Assembly: GCA_017615355.1 (NCBI GenBank)
Contig: JAGAAJ010000117.1
Span: forward strand, 1-33,908
Source of the DNA: Prevotella sp.
GTDB lineage: Bacteria > Bacteroidota > Bacteroidia > Bacteroidales > Bacteroidaceae
Length of the DNA stretch: 33,908 nucleotides
Direction of reading: 5' to 3'
Part shown: one piece after another, positions 18,254 through 25,091 of the stretch
Layout of the letters: each line of letters starts with the position of its first letter
How positions within the stretch are numbered: the first letter of the stretch is position 1
Notes under the pieces: model-generated
The model's input: the letters and a program-made list of their open reading frames with translations, nothing else
Database searches by the model: none
What the model was told of the DNA's origin: nothing
Program-made: the position numbers and the translations under genes

Positions 18254-18273
18254 GGAGTTAAAGGGAGTTAAAG
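18254..18273. repeat. Tandem 10-mer GGAGTTAAAG, two copies
   Basis: Two exact copies between the HD-domain gene and lptD, preceded by related GGGGAGT units (from about 18235). It is an AT-richer low-complexity tract at a gene junction. Confidence 0.6.
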
Positions 18274-18290
18274 TAGCGTAGTTTTTAAGA

Positions 18291-18854
18291 TTACTCAAAC
18301 ATTTTTGCCCATTCCATGAACTTCTCCACACCCTCATGGCCGAATTTCTCGAGACTTTGTGCCGTCTCAGCTACGCTGAGCACACGGTCGGGATGCGACT
18401 TCGAATAGAATTTGTCGGCATAGCACACCAGCTGCTCGGCTATCGTCTCGGGTACGAAGTCCTCCGTCGGCAACGGCAGCTGCTGGCGCTCAATCTGCTG
18501 ACTGGTGAGGCCGGTGCCGGTATGACGCTCGCAGACACGGGCAAAGGCTTCGTCGCAGCCCTCACGTCGCAGCAGCTCAGCACCGATCAGACCGTGACGG
18601 ATATAGGGCTCTGTGCCGTTGCAAAGGATGGAAGGGGCGTGGCACCAGCGAATGCCGATGTCGTGCAGCATTGCGGCGGCCTCGATGAAGTCCTTGTCGA
18701 GCTGCAGCTCAGGGTGTCTCTCTGCAATTGCCAGGCAGCGGTCGGCCACCTGTCGCGAGTGTTTCAGCAGGAGGCTGCGCAGCGAGGATGACTGCTGCCC
18801 GCCATCTTCTTTCTTGGGGTAATACTTGTCTATGATTGCTTGATAGTCCATCAT
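18291..18854 (-). CDS. HD domain-containing hydrolase
   Basis: 187 residues, cytoplasmic, with no signal or membrane segment. HD-domain pattern: H32 (LLKHSRQVADRC), H64-D65 (AAAMLHDIGIRW), H88 or so (YIRHGLIGAELLR), H110 or so (RHTGTGLT), and a late Asp in VCYADKFYS. These are the expected metal ligands of metal-dependent phosphohydrolases of the HD superfamily, in the arrangement found in small TIGR00277-like proteins. The natural substrate cannot be read. It sits between the RecD-like gene (24 bp upstream) and lptD (80 bp downstream) in the same direction. The junction with the upstream gene is made of TTCTCAA-type heptamers. Confidence 0.85.
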   Translation of the reverse strand: MMDYQAIIDKYYPKKEDGGQQSSSLRSLLLKHSRQVADRCLAIAERHPELQLDKDFIEAAAMLHDIGIRWCHAPSILCNGTEPYIRHGLIGAELLRREGCDEAFARVCERHTGTGLTSQQIERQQLPLPTEDFVPETIAEQLVCYADKFYSKSHPDRVLSVAETAQSLEKFGHEGVEKFMEWAKMFE

Positions 18855-18889
18855 TTCTCAATTATCAATTGTGAATTCTCAATTCCTGA
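18855..18889. repeat. AT-rich heptamer tract at HD/RecD-like gene junction
   Basis: Units in 7-bp phase: TTCTCAA, TTATCAA, TTGTGAA, TTCTCAA, TTCCTGA. The stop codon of the RecD-like gene (18879-18881) lies within the tract, and the HD gene start abuts its left end. Confidence 0.7.
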
Positions 18890-20339
18890 TTTGAGTCTGC
18901 CCCTCCGGCCAGTTGACAAGGAAAACCTTCTCCGTAGCACGGGTGAGGGCGGTATAGAGCCAATGGAGGTAGTCGGGTGTGAGCATGTCGTCGGTCATAT
19001 AGCCTTGGTCGATGTAGACGTGTGCCCATTGTCCACCCTGTGCCTTGTGGCAGGTGACGGCATAGCCGTATTTCACCTGAAGGGCATTGTAGTAAGGGTC
19101 GCTGCGAAGGGCCTTCAGCCGGTCCTGCTTCAAGGGGATGTCGGCGTAGTCTTCCATCACGTTCTGATAGAGCTGTTCCTGCTGCTCACGTGTAAGTGCA
19201 GGCGCCTCCGTAGCCAGGGTGTCAAGCAGGACGGTGACCGTCAGCTCCAGATCGTCGTAGTCGGGTAGGGTGATGGTGACGTCGGCAAAGCGGAATCCGT
19301 AGAGCTCGCGTACATTTCTATATCGCTGCACCACACAGCTGTCGCCGTTGGCCAGGAAACTCAGCGGCACATTGCCCTCGTCGTCCCTCAGCTTCTCGCT
19401 CCAGTAGTAGTTGTTTCTGACAATCATCAGCTGGTCGCCTCGGCACAGTTCGTCCTCCCGGTCGAGCACCATGTTGCGGATGCCCCGGTTGTAGACGACG
19501 GCACGTTTGTTCGACCGCGTCACCACCATCGTCTCGTCCATCCCCACACGGTTGTAGCTGCTGGCCAGCGCCTCGATCAGCTCGCCGCCCGGCATGTTGA
19601 CGATGTCGGGGAAGCCTTTGAAACGTATCTTCGGCAATGACATTCCTCTTTCCTCTCTCCTCTCTCCTCTTTCCACCATCATCCTCACCTGCGTGGCATT
19701 CCATAGGATGCCCGACTGCTGGCTCTGGCGCAGCACCTCGTTCAGGGTGGCCTCGTAGGTGTTCAGGCCTAAGGCGTGCAGCACCGCCGTCGACAGCGCC
19801 GGACTCTCCTCCTCGCCTACAGGTGGCAGCTGTGCATAATCGCCGATGAGCAGCAGCCGACAGTTCTGCCCCTGATAGACGTATTTCACCAAATCGGCCA
19901 GCAGCGAGCCCGAGCCGAAGGTGCTGCCCTCGTTGCCGCCGTAGGCCGAGATCATCGATGCCTCGTCTACGATAAACAAGGTGTCGCGATGCAGGTTGTC
20001 GTTGAGGCTGAAGACGGAGAGGTCGCCCGCCGTCTTCTGACGATAGATGCGGCGATGGATGGTGTAAGCCTCGCTGTCTGCATAAAGCGCGAACACCTTT
20101 GCGGCACGTCCCGTAGGAGCCAGCAGCATCAGCTTCTGTTTCAGAGAGAGCAATGCCTTGACGATGGCGGCGGCCAGCGTGGTTTTACCCGTGCCGGCAG
20201 CGCCTCTGAGCACCATCACCGTCAGCGGCGAACGGTCGCATAGGAAAGCCGCCACCTCATTGATGGCAGCGGTCTGCTCGCTCGTCGGCACGTGGCCGAA
20301 TCTTTGCGCTATGCGGAATGCCAATTCTTGCGCTATCAT
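18879..20339 (-). CDS. RecD-like ATP-dependent DNA helicase
   Basis: 486 residues, superfamily 1B. Likely unwinds DNA 5' to 3' in repair or recombination; no RecB or RecC partner is visible here. Motif I is VLRGAAGTGKTTLAAA (GxxGxGKT at about 46-53), motif II is LFIVDEASMIS, motif III is LLLIGDYAQLPPVGEEESP, and the C-terminal UvrD_C_2-type region has GYAVTCHKAQGGQWAHVYID followed by YTALTRATEKVFLVNW. It lacks the long N-terminal domain of RecD2, so it belongs to the short form common in Bacteroidetes. A heptamer tract encodes the unusual charged stretch VERGERREERGM at about residues 222-233, between core domains. A -7 element lies 4 nt from the ATG. Confidence 0.9.
   Translation of the reverse strand: MIAQELAFRIAQRFGHVPTSEQTAAINEVAAFLCDRSPLTVMVLRGAAGTGKTTLAAAIVKALLSLKQKLMLLAPTGRAAKVFALYADSEAYTIHRRIYRQKTAGDLSVFSLNDNLHRDTLFIVDEASMISAYGGNEGSTFGSGSLLADLVKYVYQGQNCRLLLIGDYAQLPPVGEEESPALSTAVLHALGLNTYEATLNEVLRQSQQSGILWNATQVRMMVERGERREERGMSLPKIRFKGFPDIVNMPGGELIEALASSYNRVGMDETMVVTRSNKRAVVYNRGIRNMVLDREDELCRGDQLMIVRNNYYWSEKLRDDEGNVPLSFLANGDSCVVQRYRNVRELYGFRFADVTITLPDYDDLELTVTVLLDTLATEAPALTREQQEQLYQNVMEDYADIPLKQDRLKALRSDPYYNALQVKYGYAVTCHKAQGGQWAHVYIDQGYMTDDMLTPDYLHWLYTALTRATEKVFLVNWPEGQTQIRN
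19643..19670. repeat. TTCCTCT/CTCCTCT heptamer tract inside RecD-like gene
   Basis: Four tandem 7-bp units: TTCCTCT twice, then CTCCTCT twice. The gene reads them as an Arg/Glu-rich peptide. The frame would break with any single-unit change. Confidence 0.8.
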
Positions 20340-20343
20340 GCTG

Positions 20344-20351
20344 CAAAGATA
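20344..20351 (-). promoter_or_regulatory. Putative -7 element just before RecD-like gene
   Basis: The minus strand reads TATCTTTG, then CAGC, then ATG. No clear TTTG at the correct spacing. As with lptD, the start codon would be at or near the transcript 5' end. Confidence 0.5.
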
Positions 20352-20423
20352 CGAAAAAACTGCTATTCATGGCTTTTTTTTCTTTTTTTTCTTTCCTGCG
20401 ATGCAAAAGTTGGAAAAAATATG

Positions 20424-20431
20424 TACCTTTG
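20424..20431 (+). promoter_or_regulatory. Putative -7 element for the small ORF/DUF3822/rsmD unit
   Basis: TACCTTTG, followed 8 nt later by the ATG at 20440. It lies in the 100-bp divergent region shared with the RecD-like gene, which also contains a T-rich run (about 20371-20395). Confidence 0.55.
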
Positions 20432-20439
20432 CACGTGTT

Positions 20440-20601
20440 ATGCGACTGAGCGAGAAGATAGTCAGTGCCGTGCTGGTGCTGCTGGCCGTGGTGCTGGCGG
20501 TGCTATGTGTGCGCAGCATTTACTTTACTCAGCAGGCGGCAGACAGTCAGAACTCGCCTCTCACCTCTCATCCTTCACTCCTTGAAAATGGCAGAGACTA
20601 A
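20440..20601 (+). CDS. Small single-pass membrane protein (hypothetical, 53 aa)
   Basis: 53 residues beginning MRLSEKIVSAVLVLLAVVLA, with one strongly hydrophobic helix (about residues 7-27) and a short polar tail. I do not recognise a family. It is supported by a -7 motif 8 nt upstream, a good ATG, and a 14-bp overlap of its end with the DUF3822 start, which suggests translational coupling. The tail (NSPLTSHPSLLENGRD) is encoded by a CACNNCT-type heptamer tract, so the original C-terminus may have been replaced or extended. The alternative is a translated leader for DUF3822. Confidence 0.5.
   Translation: MRLSEKIVSAVLVLLAVVLAVLCVRSIYFTQQAADSQNSPLTSHPSLLENGRD
20555..20582. repeat. CACNNCT heptamer tract before DUF3822
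   Basis: Units CGCCTCT, CACCTCT, CATCCTT, CACTCCT in phase, immediately upstream of the DUF3822 ATG and inside the small ORF. Confidence 0.65.
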
Positions 20602-21394
20602 TAACCTTTCCACCCAACGGCTGACCATCCGCATAGGCCGCGGCACGCTGGCCATGATGGTGCAGCACACCGATAGCGATGATATTCTCTACGAGCCCTA
20701 TGTGGTGCGCAGCGGCGTGTCGATGGCCGCCAATCTGCGCGAGGCCTTCAAGACCAGCGACTTGCTGCTGCAGGCGTCGCCACGTGTCCGTGTGCTCATC
20801 GACAGCGATGTGCTGATGGTGCCCGTCGAGCAGTTCGACGAGAAGACGATGGGGGACATGCACAATCATGCTTTCCCCAGAAACGAGCAGGACGCACTCT
20901 ATTATAATGTACTGCCCGACCTGAATGCCGTAGCCGTCTTCAATATGAACAAGGACTTGCGGCTGGTGCTGGACGATCATTTCCAGGACGTGCGCCTCGT
21001 CACCGCCATTCAGCCCGTGTGGAGATACATGCATCAGCGCAGCTTCACCGGCGTTCGCTACAAGCTCTACGCCTATTTCCACGAGAAAAGGCTCGAGATT
21101 TTCTCTTTCCAGCAGAACCGCTTCAAGTTCTGCAACTCCTTTGACGCCAGCAGGCCCAAGGATGCTGTGTTCTTCCTCCTTTACGTCTGGAACACCTTAC
21201 AGTTGCAGGCCGAATACGACGAGCTGCACATCATGGGTGACATGCCTGGCGAGAGTGCTATCCTCGACGAGCTGAAAAAATATCTGCAGAAGGTGTACGT
21301 GATCAATCCTGCCGCCGATTTCAATCAGCATCCTGTCACCGCCATCAAGGGAGTGCCATACGATTTGCAGACGCTGGTGGTAAGAGGCAGGTGA
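20588..21394 (+). CDS. DUF3822 family protein
   Basis: 268 residues, cytoplasmic, with no signal peptide. The start at 20588 (MAETNNLSTQRLTIRIG) is chosen because the open frame upstream of it encodes only Cys/Trp-rich sequence in the shadow of the small ORF. DUF3822 proteins of Bacteroidetes are typically encoded next to rsmD and coaD, as here next to rsmD. The fold is thought to resemble actin-like or type IV pilus assembly ATPase-related proteins, but no catalytic motif is evident, and the function is unknown. The sequence YNVLPDLNAVAVFNMNKDL and the alternating N- and C-terminal halves fit the family. The gap to rsmD (45 bp) contains a TATTGATTAACGGTTATTG repeat. Confidence 0.8.
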   Translation: MAETNNLSTQRLTIRIGRGTLAMMVQHTDSDDILYEPYVVRSGVSMAANLREAFKTSDLLLQASPRVRVLIDSDVLMVPVEQFDEKTMGDMHNHAFPRNEQDALYYNVLPDLNAVAVFNMNKDLRLVLDDHFQDVRLVTAIQPVWRYMHQRSFTGVRYKLYAYFHEKRLEIFSFQQNRFKFCNSFDASRPKDAVFFLLYVWNTLQLQAEYDELHIMGDMPGESAILDELKKYLQKVYVINPAADFNQHPVTAIKGVPYDLQTLVVRGR

Positions 21395-21414
21395 TAACGG
21401 ATATGGATATTTGC

Positions 21415-21433
21415 TATTGATTAACGGTTATTG
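21415..21433. repeat. 19-bp intergenic repeat, copy 1
   Basis: TATTGATTAACGGTTATTG, just upstream of rsmD. It matches at 18 of 19 positions the reverse complement of 27397-27415 between two phosphonate genes. Its internal periodicity is about 7 bp. Confidence 0.75.
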
Positions 21434-21439
21434 TAAAGG

Positions 21440-21973
21440 GTGAGAATCATCACAGGCAAATACAAGGGAAGGCATTTTGATATTCCCCGAACCTTCAAGG
21501 CAAGGCCCACGACCGACTTTGCCAAGGAGAATATCTTCAATGTGCTGATGGGCTATATCGACTTCGACGGCACTCGCGCTCTCGATCTCTTCGCTGGTAC
21601 CGGCAGCATCACCCTCGAACTGCTCTCACGCGGATGCAGTCAGGTGGTGAGCGTCGAGCTTGACCGCGACCATCACCGTTTCATCCAGCAATGCATCGCC
21701 AAGTTGCAGGGAGAAAATAATGTGCAATGTCTTCGAGGCGACGTCTTCCGCTTCATTAAGGGTTGCCACCAACAGTTTGACTTTATCTTCGCAGACCCGC
21801 CCTACGCCTTGAAGGAGTTGCCGCAGATTCCCGACCTAATTTTTGAGCACAATCTCCTTGCTCCCGATGGTGTTTTCGTCTTCGAGCACGGCAAGGATAA
21901 TGACTTTTCGCAGCACCCCCGCTTTGTGGAGCACCGCAGCTATGGCAGCGTGAACTTCTCTTTGTTCCGCTAA
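21440..21973 (+). CDS. rsmD: 16S rRNA (guanine966-N2)-methyltransferase
   Basis: 177 residues. Methylates G966 of 16S rRNA with S-adenosylmethionine. The start is GTG, giving MRIITGKYKGRHFDIP, the usual RsmD N-terminus (RIIxGxxxGR). LDLFAGTGSITLELLSRG is the SAM-binding motif I, VVSVELDRD is motif II, and FIFADPPYALKEL is the catalytic (D/N)PPY motif. The length is normal. It follows DUF3822 in one unit. Its stop codon overlaps that of the convergent PAP2 gene by 4 bp, leaving no space for a terminator between the two transcription units. Confidence 0.95.
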   Translation: MRIITGKYKGRHFDIPRTFKARPTTDFAKENIFNVLMGYIDFDGTRALDLFAGTGSITLELLSRGCSQVVSVELDRDHHRFIQQCIAKLQGENNVQCLRGDVFRFIKGCHQQFDFIFADPPYALKELPQIPDLIFEHNLLAPDGVFVFEHGKDNDFSQHPRFVEHRSYGSVNFSLFR

Positions 21974-22965
21974 CTTCTTTCCTTACAGCAAAAACGGTTG
22001 AAGAACCAGCGTAGGAGGAAATACATCGTCACGCCTGCAAAGAATCCAGCAATGGCATCAATGGCATAGTGCGCCTGGATGTAGAACGTGCCAAAGAACA
22101 GCAGAACAGCAAAGGGCAGGAAGGCATAGAATAGCCAGCGGTTGCGACTCTCCCATGCCAGGAACATCACTACCACCGTGACACTCACATGACTGCTGGG
22201 GAAGGCGGCCGTGGGCCTCTCGCCGGCATTGTGGGTAAACTCCAGGATGTGGTAGAAGAATCCGTCAGTATCTCCAGGCAAGGGCAGCGAGAATTGCGGG
22301 TCGAGCACGTCAAACTCCAACTGACCGAAATAGTTCTGCAGGTCGGGGTAGATGCCGGCTGAGATGTTTTCCAGGCCGACAGCCTTGAAATAAAACTGAG
22401 GACCGGCTACAGGCAAGACGACAAAGATGACATAGGAGAGGAAGAAGGAGGCCAGAATGATGAAGGTGGTGCGCTCAAAATGCTCGTATCTCCAGAAGAA
22501 GTAGAACAGCGAGACGCCCACAAACAGGGGATAGTAGCTCACATAGCCCATCGTCAGCAGCTCACTCACGATTGGCAGGTTGTACACTTGGCTGAATACC
22601 AATGCTGGCTGGCAGCCGAAGAGGCTTTCTTCCCATCCGGCAAAGATGTGGTCAAGATTGAGGAATACGCGGTTCAGCTCGTAGGTATCTGGATACCAAA
22701 GCCCAAGTAGCGACATCTGGCCTGCGATGCGCAGCATAGTGGTCAGGCGGCAGGGCTTCAGGCGATACAATCCCCAAAGCGCAAACGTCACAATAAGAGC
22801 TTGGGCGCGTGTCCAAGCCATCAGACCGATGGTGGTGCGACTGCTGGAGGTCAACAGGATAAACAGCGAGGTAGCCAGCAGATAGGTCATCATCACCCAT
22901 TCCACAGGCATCAGTCCACGACGGGGATGCTCCTCGACTGCAATCAGTTGCCTAAAGAACTTCAT
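21970..22965 (-). CDS. PAP2-superfamily membrane enzyme, AUR1/inositol-phosphotransferase-like
   Basis: 331 residues with about seven hydrophobic segments. The PAP2 core is ERPTAAFPSSHVS (H259), then, after one helix, QAHYAIDAIAG (H299, D303), the pattern of the PAP2_3/AUR1-like branch rather than classical PSGH phosphatases. In this branch the enzymes can hydrolyse a lipid phosphate or move a phospho-head group from a glycerolipid to another lipid such as ceramide. It is the last gene of the phosphonate operon and overlaps the preceding gene by 14 bp. From this context I infer that it handles the AEP-containing lipid, as phosphatase or head-group transferase. A simple undecaprenyl-phosphate phosphatase role is an alternative. 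Confidence 0.85.
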   Translation of the reverse strand: MKFFRQLIAVEEHPRRGLMPVEWVMMTYLLATSLFILLTSSSRTTIGLMAWTRAQALIVTFALWGLYRLKPCRLTTMLRIAGQMSLLGLWYPDTYELNRVFLNLDHIFAGWEESLFGCQPALVFSQVYNLPIVSELLTMGYVSYYPLFVGVSLFYFFWRYEHFERTTFIILASFFLSYVIFVVLPVAGPQFYFKAVGLENISAGIYPDLQNYFGQLEFDVLDPQFSLPLPGDTDGFFYHILEFTHNAGERPTAAFPSSHVSVTVVVMFLAWESRNRWLFYAFLPFAVLLFFGTFYIQAHYAIDAIAGFFAGVTMYFLLRWFFNRFCCKERS

Positions 22966-24034
22966 CCTTTTGCTGCTTCAGATATTCTTTGGGTTCGGTG
23001 CCGCCAATCTTCATCAGTATCAGGCCGATGACAATCCAGATGATTTCACGAACGCGGCAGATGATACTCTCGAAGATGCCCACCGCCGGCTTCAGACCCA
23101 GGGCAGCGGTGGAAATGACGATGCCGCCTTCCTGTACACCGAGTTGCATGGGCAGGAATCCGATGATGTTGGCCAGGAAGCTGGTGAATGCCAGGATAAG
23201 GATGGAGTGGAGATAGGTAAGTGCCAATCCCGACCATCCGCCGCCGCAGTCGATGCCGAAAAGCAGCAGCATGAAGAAGAACTCTGCACTCTGCACCACA
23301 CGGGAAAAATACTCGAGTATCAGCGCTGAGTAGAATGACCGTTTGTTCTGCTTGTGCAGGTTGGCTATCTGTCGGTCAATCTTGTGCAGGGTTCCTGAGT
23401 GACGTTCGAGGAAACGGTGGCTCCAGCCTTTCAGGCCGGGTATCTTTCCTGCCAGGCGAATGCCCTTGACTGCCAATCCGTGCTTATAGCCCTTGGCGAA
23501 GAGATAGAATGCCAGGAGAAACAGCACGAAGATGAGGGAAAGGATGACACCCACCATCGTGGTCATGGGCAGGTCGCCTACAGCTACCAACGCCAAATAG
23601 ATGAAGATGGAGATAAACCAGAACCAGAAGTGGGCAAAGATGTGCATCATGGCATAGAGGATGACCGACGATGCCGCATGATCCTGGCTGATGTTTTTCG
23701 AGAGCTCGATGATACGATAGGGCTCACCGCCAAGACCGCCAACGGGTGTGGAGTAGTTGAGCGCATAGCCGGTGATGGTCAGACGATAGATACGCCAGTT
23801 GCTGACGTGCTCGTCGGGACTTTTCACACCGTCGATGACACATTTCCACGACCAGGCATTGATGGCATAGATGATGATCCAGACACCCACGATGGGGATG
23901 AGCCAGTAGCCTGCATGACATAGATGCTCCCACAATTCGGCGAAGCTGACGTCGAAGGTAAAGAGCATGACCACTACGGTCACTACACCGAGGAGGAAGA
24001 AGAGATTGTTGATTCTTTGCTTAGTCCACTTCAT
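22952..24034 (-). CDS. LPG-synthase-TM/UPF0104 family membrane protein
   Basis: 360 residues, with about eight transmembrane helices and no soluble catalytic domain. Family motifs are PVGGLGGEPYR (about residue 95-105) and GFLPMQLGVQEGG (about 290-300). This family is the membrane part of lysylphosphatidylglycerol synthases (MprF), where it flips lipid; stand-alone members are linked to lipid transport or glycolipid metabolism. In the operon it lies 21 bp after the CDP-alcohol phosphatidyltransferase and overlaps the PAP2 gene by 14 bp. I infer that it moves the phosphonolipid product or an intermediate across the inner membrane. No substrate can be read from the sequence. Confidence 0.88.
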   Translation of the reverse strand: MKWTKQRINNLFFLLGVVTVVVMLFTFDVSFAELWEHLCHAGYWLIPIVGVWIIIYAINAWSWKCVIDGVKSPDEHVSNWRIYRLTITGYALNYSTPVGGLGGEPYRIIELSKNISQDHAASSVILYAMMHIFAHFWFWFISIFIYLALVAVGDLPMTTMVGVILSLIFVLFLLAFYLFAKGYKHGLAVKGIRLAGKIPGLKGWSHRFLERHSGTLHKIDRQIANLHKQNKRSFYSALILEYFSRVVQSAEFFFMLLLFGIDCGGGWSGLALTYLHSILILAFTSFLANIIGFLPMQLGVQEGGIVISTAALGLKPAVGIFESIICRVREIIWIVIGLILMKIGGTEPKEYLKQQKDEVL

Positions 24035-24055
24035 GCTGAGGAGTTGAGTAGATTA

Positions 24056-25039
24056 CTATTCAATGCTGTCGGCCATCTTCTTGCAGAAAGCCTCGTGGCG
24101 GCGAATGGTGTAGCGCATGATGAGCGTCACGATGATGATTTCAAAGAGGAATGTAGCCACAGGAATGTCGAGCAGACAGAACAGCAACAGATAGGATGTG
24201 CGGAAATTGAACACAAGCATGAACACATAGTTCAGCGTCGGCTTGGAATAGCGGCAGAACTCTTGGCGGACTGACTCTGGGAAGTTGGCCGTGTCGCCAT
24301 ATTTCTCACGCAGACGGGCCATAAGACGCTGGAACTGTGGTGTGACACGCTCCTGCTGGTAGGTGTAGTCAACATAAGACCGCTGGATGAGACGCTGCCA
24401 GAAATGACCTTTGGTCGGAATCTGGTCTAATAGCTCCTGCTGGCGTTTCACGTTGTCGAGCTCGCTGCCCTTCTCGCCTTTCAGGAAGAAGAGATGAGCC
24501 TGAATGTAATAGTCGGCAATACGTTGCTGAGGAGCGATACCAGCCAGGCCGGAGGTAATGGCCAGGATGAAGACGACGATGGTGGCGATGGTCACGGTGG
24601 TGGCTGTATCGCTGAGCCCAAGGAGGTTGAACTCGATGTCGTGGTGAACGTAAAAGCGATACGTCAGGGCGATGTAGATAGGACCATACCAAGCATAGCC
24701 TGCAAGTCCGTCAAGGATTCGGCCCAAGGCACTCTTCTTATTGGTCATGCGTGCCAATTGTCCGTCGGTATTGTCGAGGATATCGGCTATGAAGAGCAGC
24801 AGGAAAGCCATCAGGTTGTAGAAGAGGCCCCACTTTCCCTCATAGTAGAAGCAACCATGTGCGAAGAAGAAAGCGCTGGCGGCTCCAATAATCATTGAGG
24901 CGATGGTGACCGTGTTGGGATGAATGCCCAACTTGGCAAAGAAGCATGCCCAATAGTAGGTAAACGGTCTTACAATATGATAATCAACCCAGTCTTCTGT
25001 ATCAGCCGACTTGAGGGTTGCATATGCTTTTTCGTTCAT
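24056..25039 (-). CDS. CDP-alcohol phosphatidyltransferase family protein with altered motif
   Basis: 327 residues. About six hydrophobic helices follow an N-terminal amphipathic stretch. CDP-alcohol phosphatidyltransferases move a phospho group from a CDP-linked donor to an alcohol acceptor. The signature D-x2-DG-x2-AR-x8-G-x3-D-x3-D is present as D89, D92-G93, A96-R97, G106 and D110, but the last Asp is G114 (LDGLAGY). The final Asp is the proposed catalytic base in studied members, so the chemistry may be altered. The first three Asp residues that bind metal are kept. Located between AEP transaminase and the UPF0104 gene, it is a good candidate for attaching AEP to a lipid from a CMP-activated form. 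The C-terminal third, with two late helices, is longer than in small family members. Confidence 0.87.
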   Translation of the reverse strand: MNEKAYATLKSADTEDWVDYHIVRPFTYYWACFFAKLGIHPNTVTIASMIIGAASAFFFAHGCFYYEGKWGLFYNLMAFLLLFIADILDNTDGQLARMTNKKSALGRILDGLAGYAWYGPIYIALTYRFYVHHDIEFNLLGLSDTATTVTIATIVVFILAITSGLAGIAPQQRIADYYIQAHLFFLKGEKGSELDNVKRQQELLDQIPTKGHFWQRLIQRSYVDYTYQQERVTPQFQRLMARLREKYGDTANFPESVRQEFCRYSKPTLNYVFMLVFNFRTSYLLLFCLLDIPVATFLFEIIIVTLIMRYTIRRHEAFCKKMADSIE

Positions 25040-25052
25040 TGTTTTACTGTTT

Positions 25053-25084
25053 CGTTATGACGTTATGACGAAATAACGTTTTGA
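25053..25084. repeat. CGTTATGA-type 8-bp tract between phosphonate genes
   Basis: CGTTATGA twice, then CGAAATAA and CGTTTTGA, in phase. It fills most of the 52-bp gap between the AEP transaminase and the CDP-alcohol phosphatidyltransferase. Confidence 0.6.
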
Positions 25085-25091
25085 TGCTTTA

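Noticed and set aside
20158-20439. Long version of the small ORF reaching into the RecD-like gene
   Set aside because: The upstream part is antisense to the conserved RecD-like N-terminus; only the ATG at 20440 follows a promoter motif.
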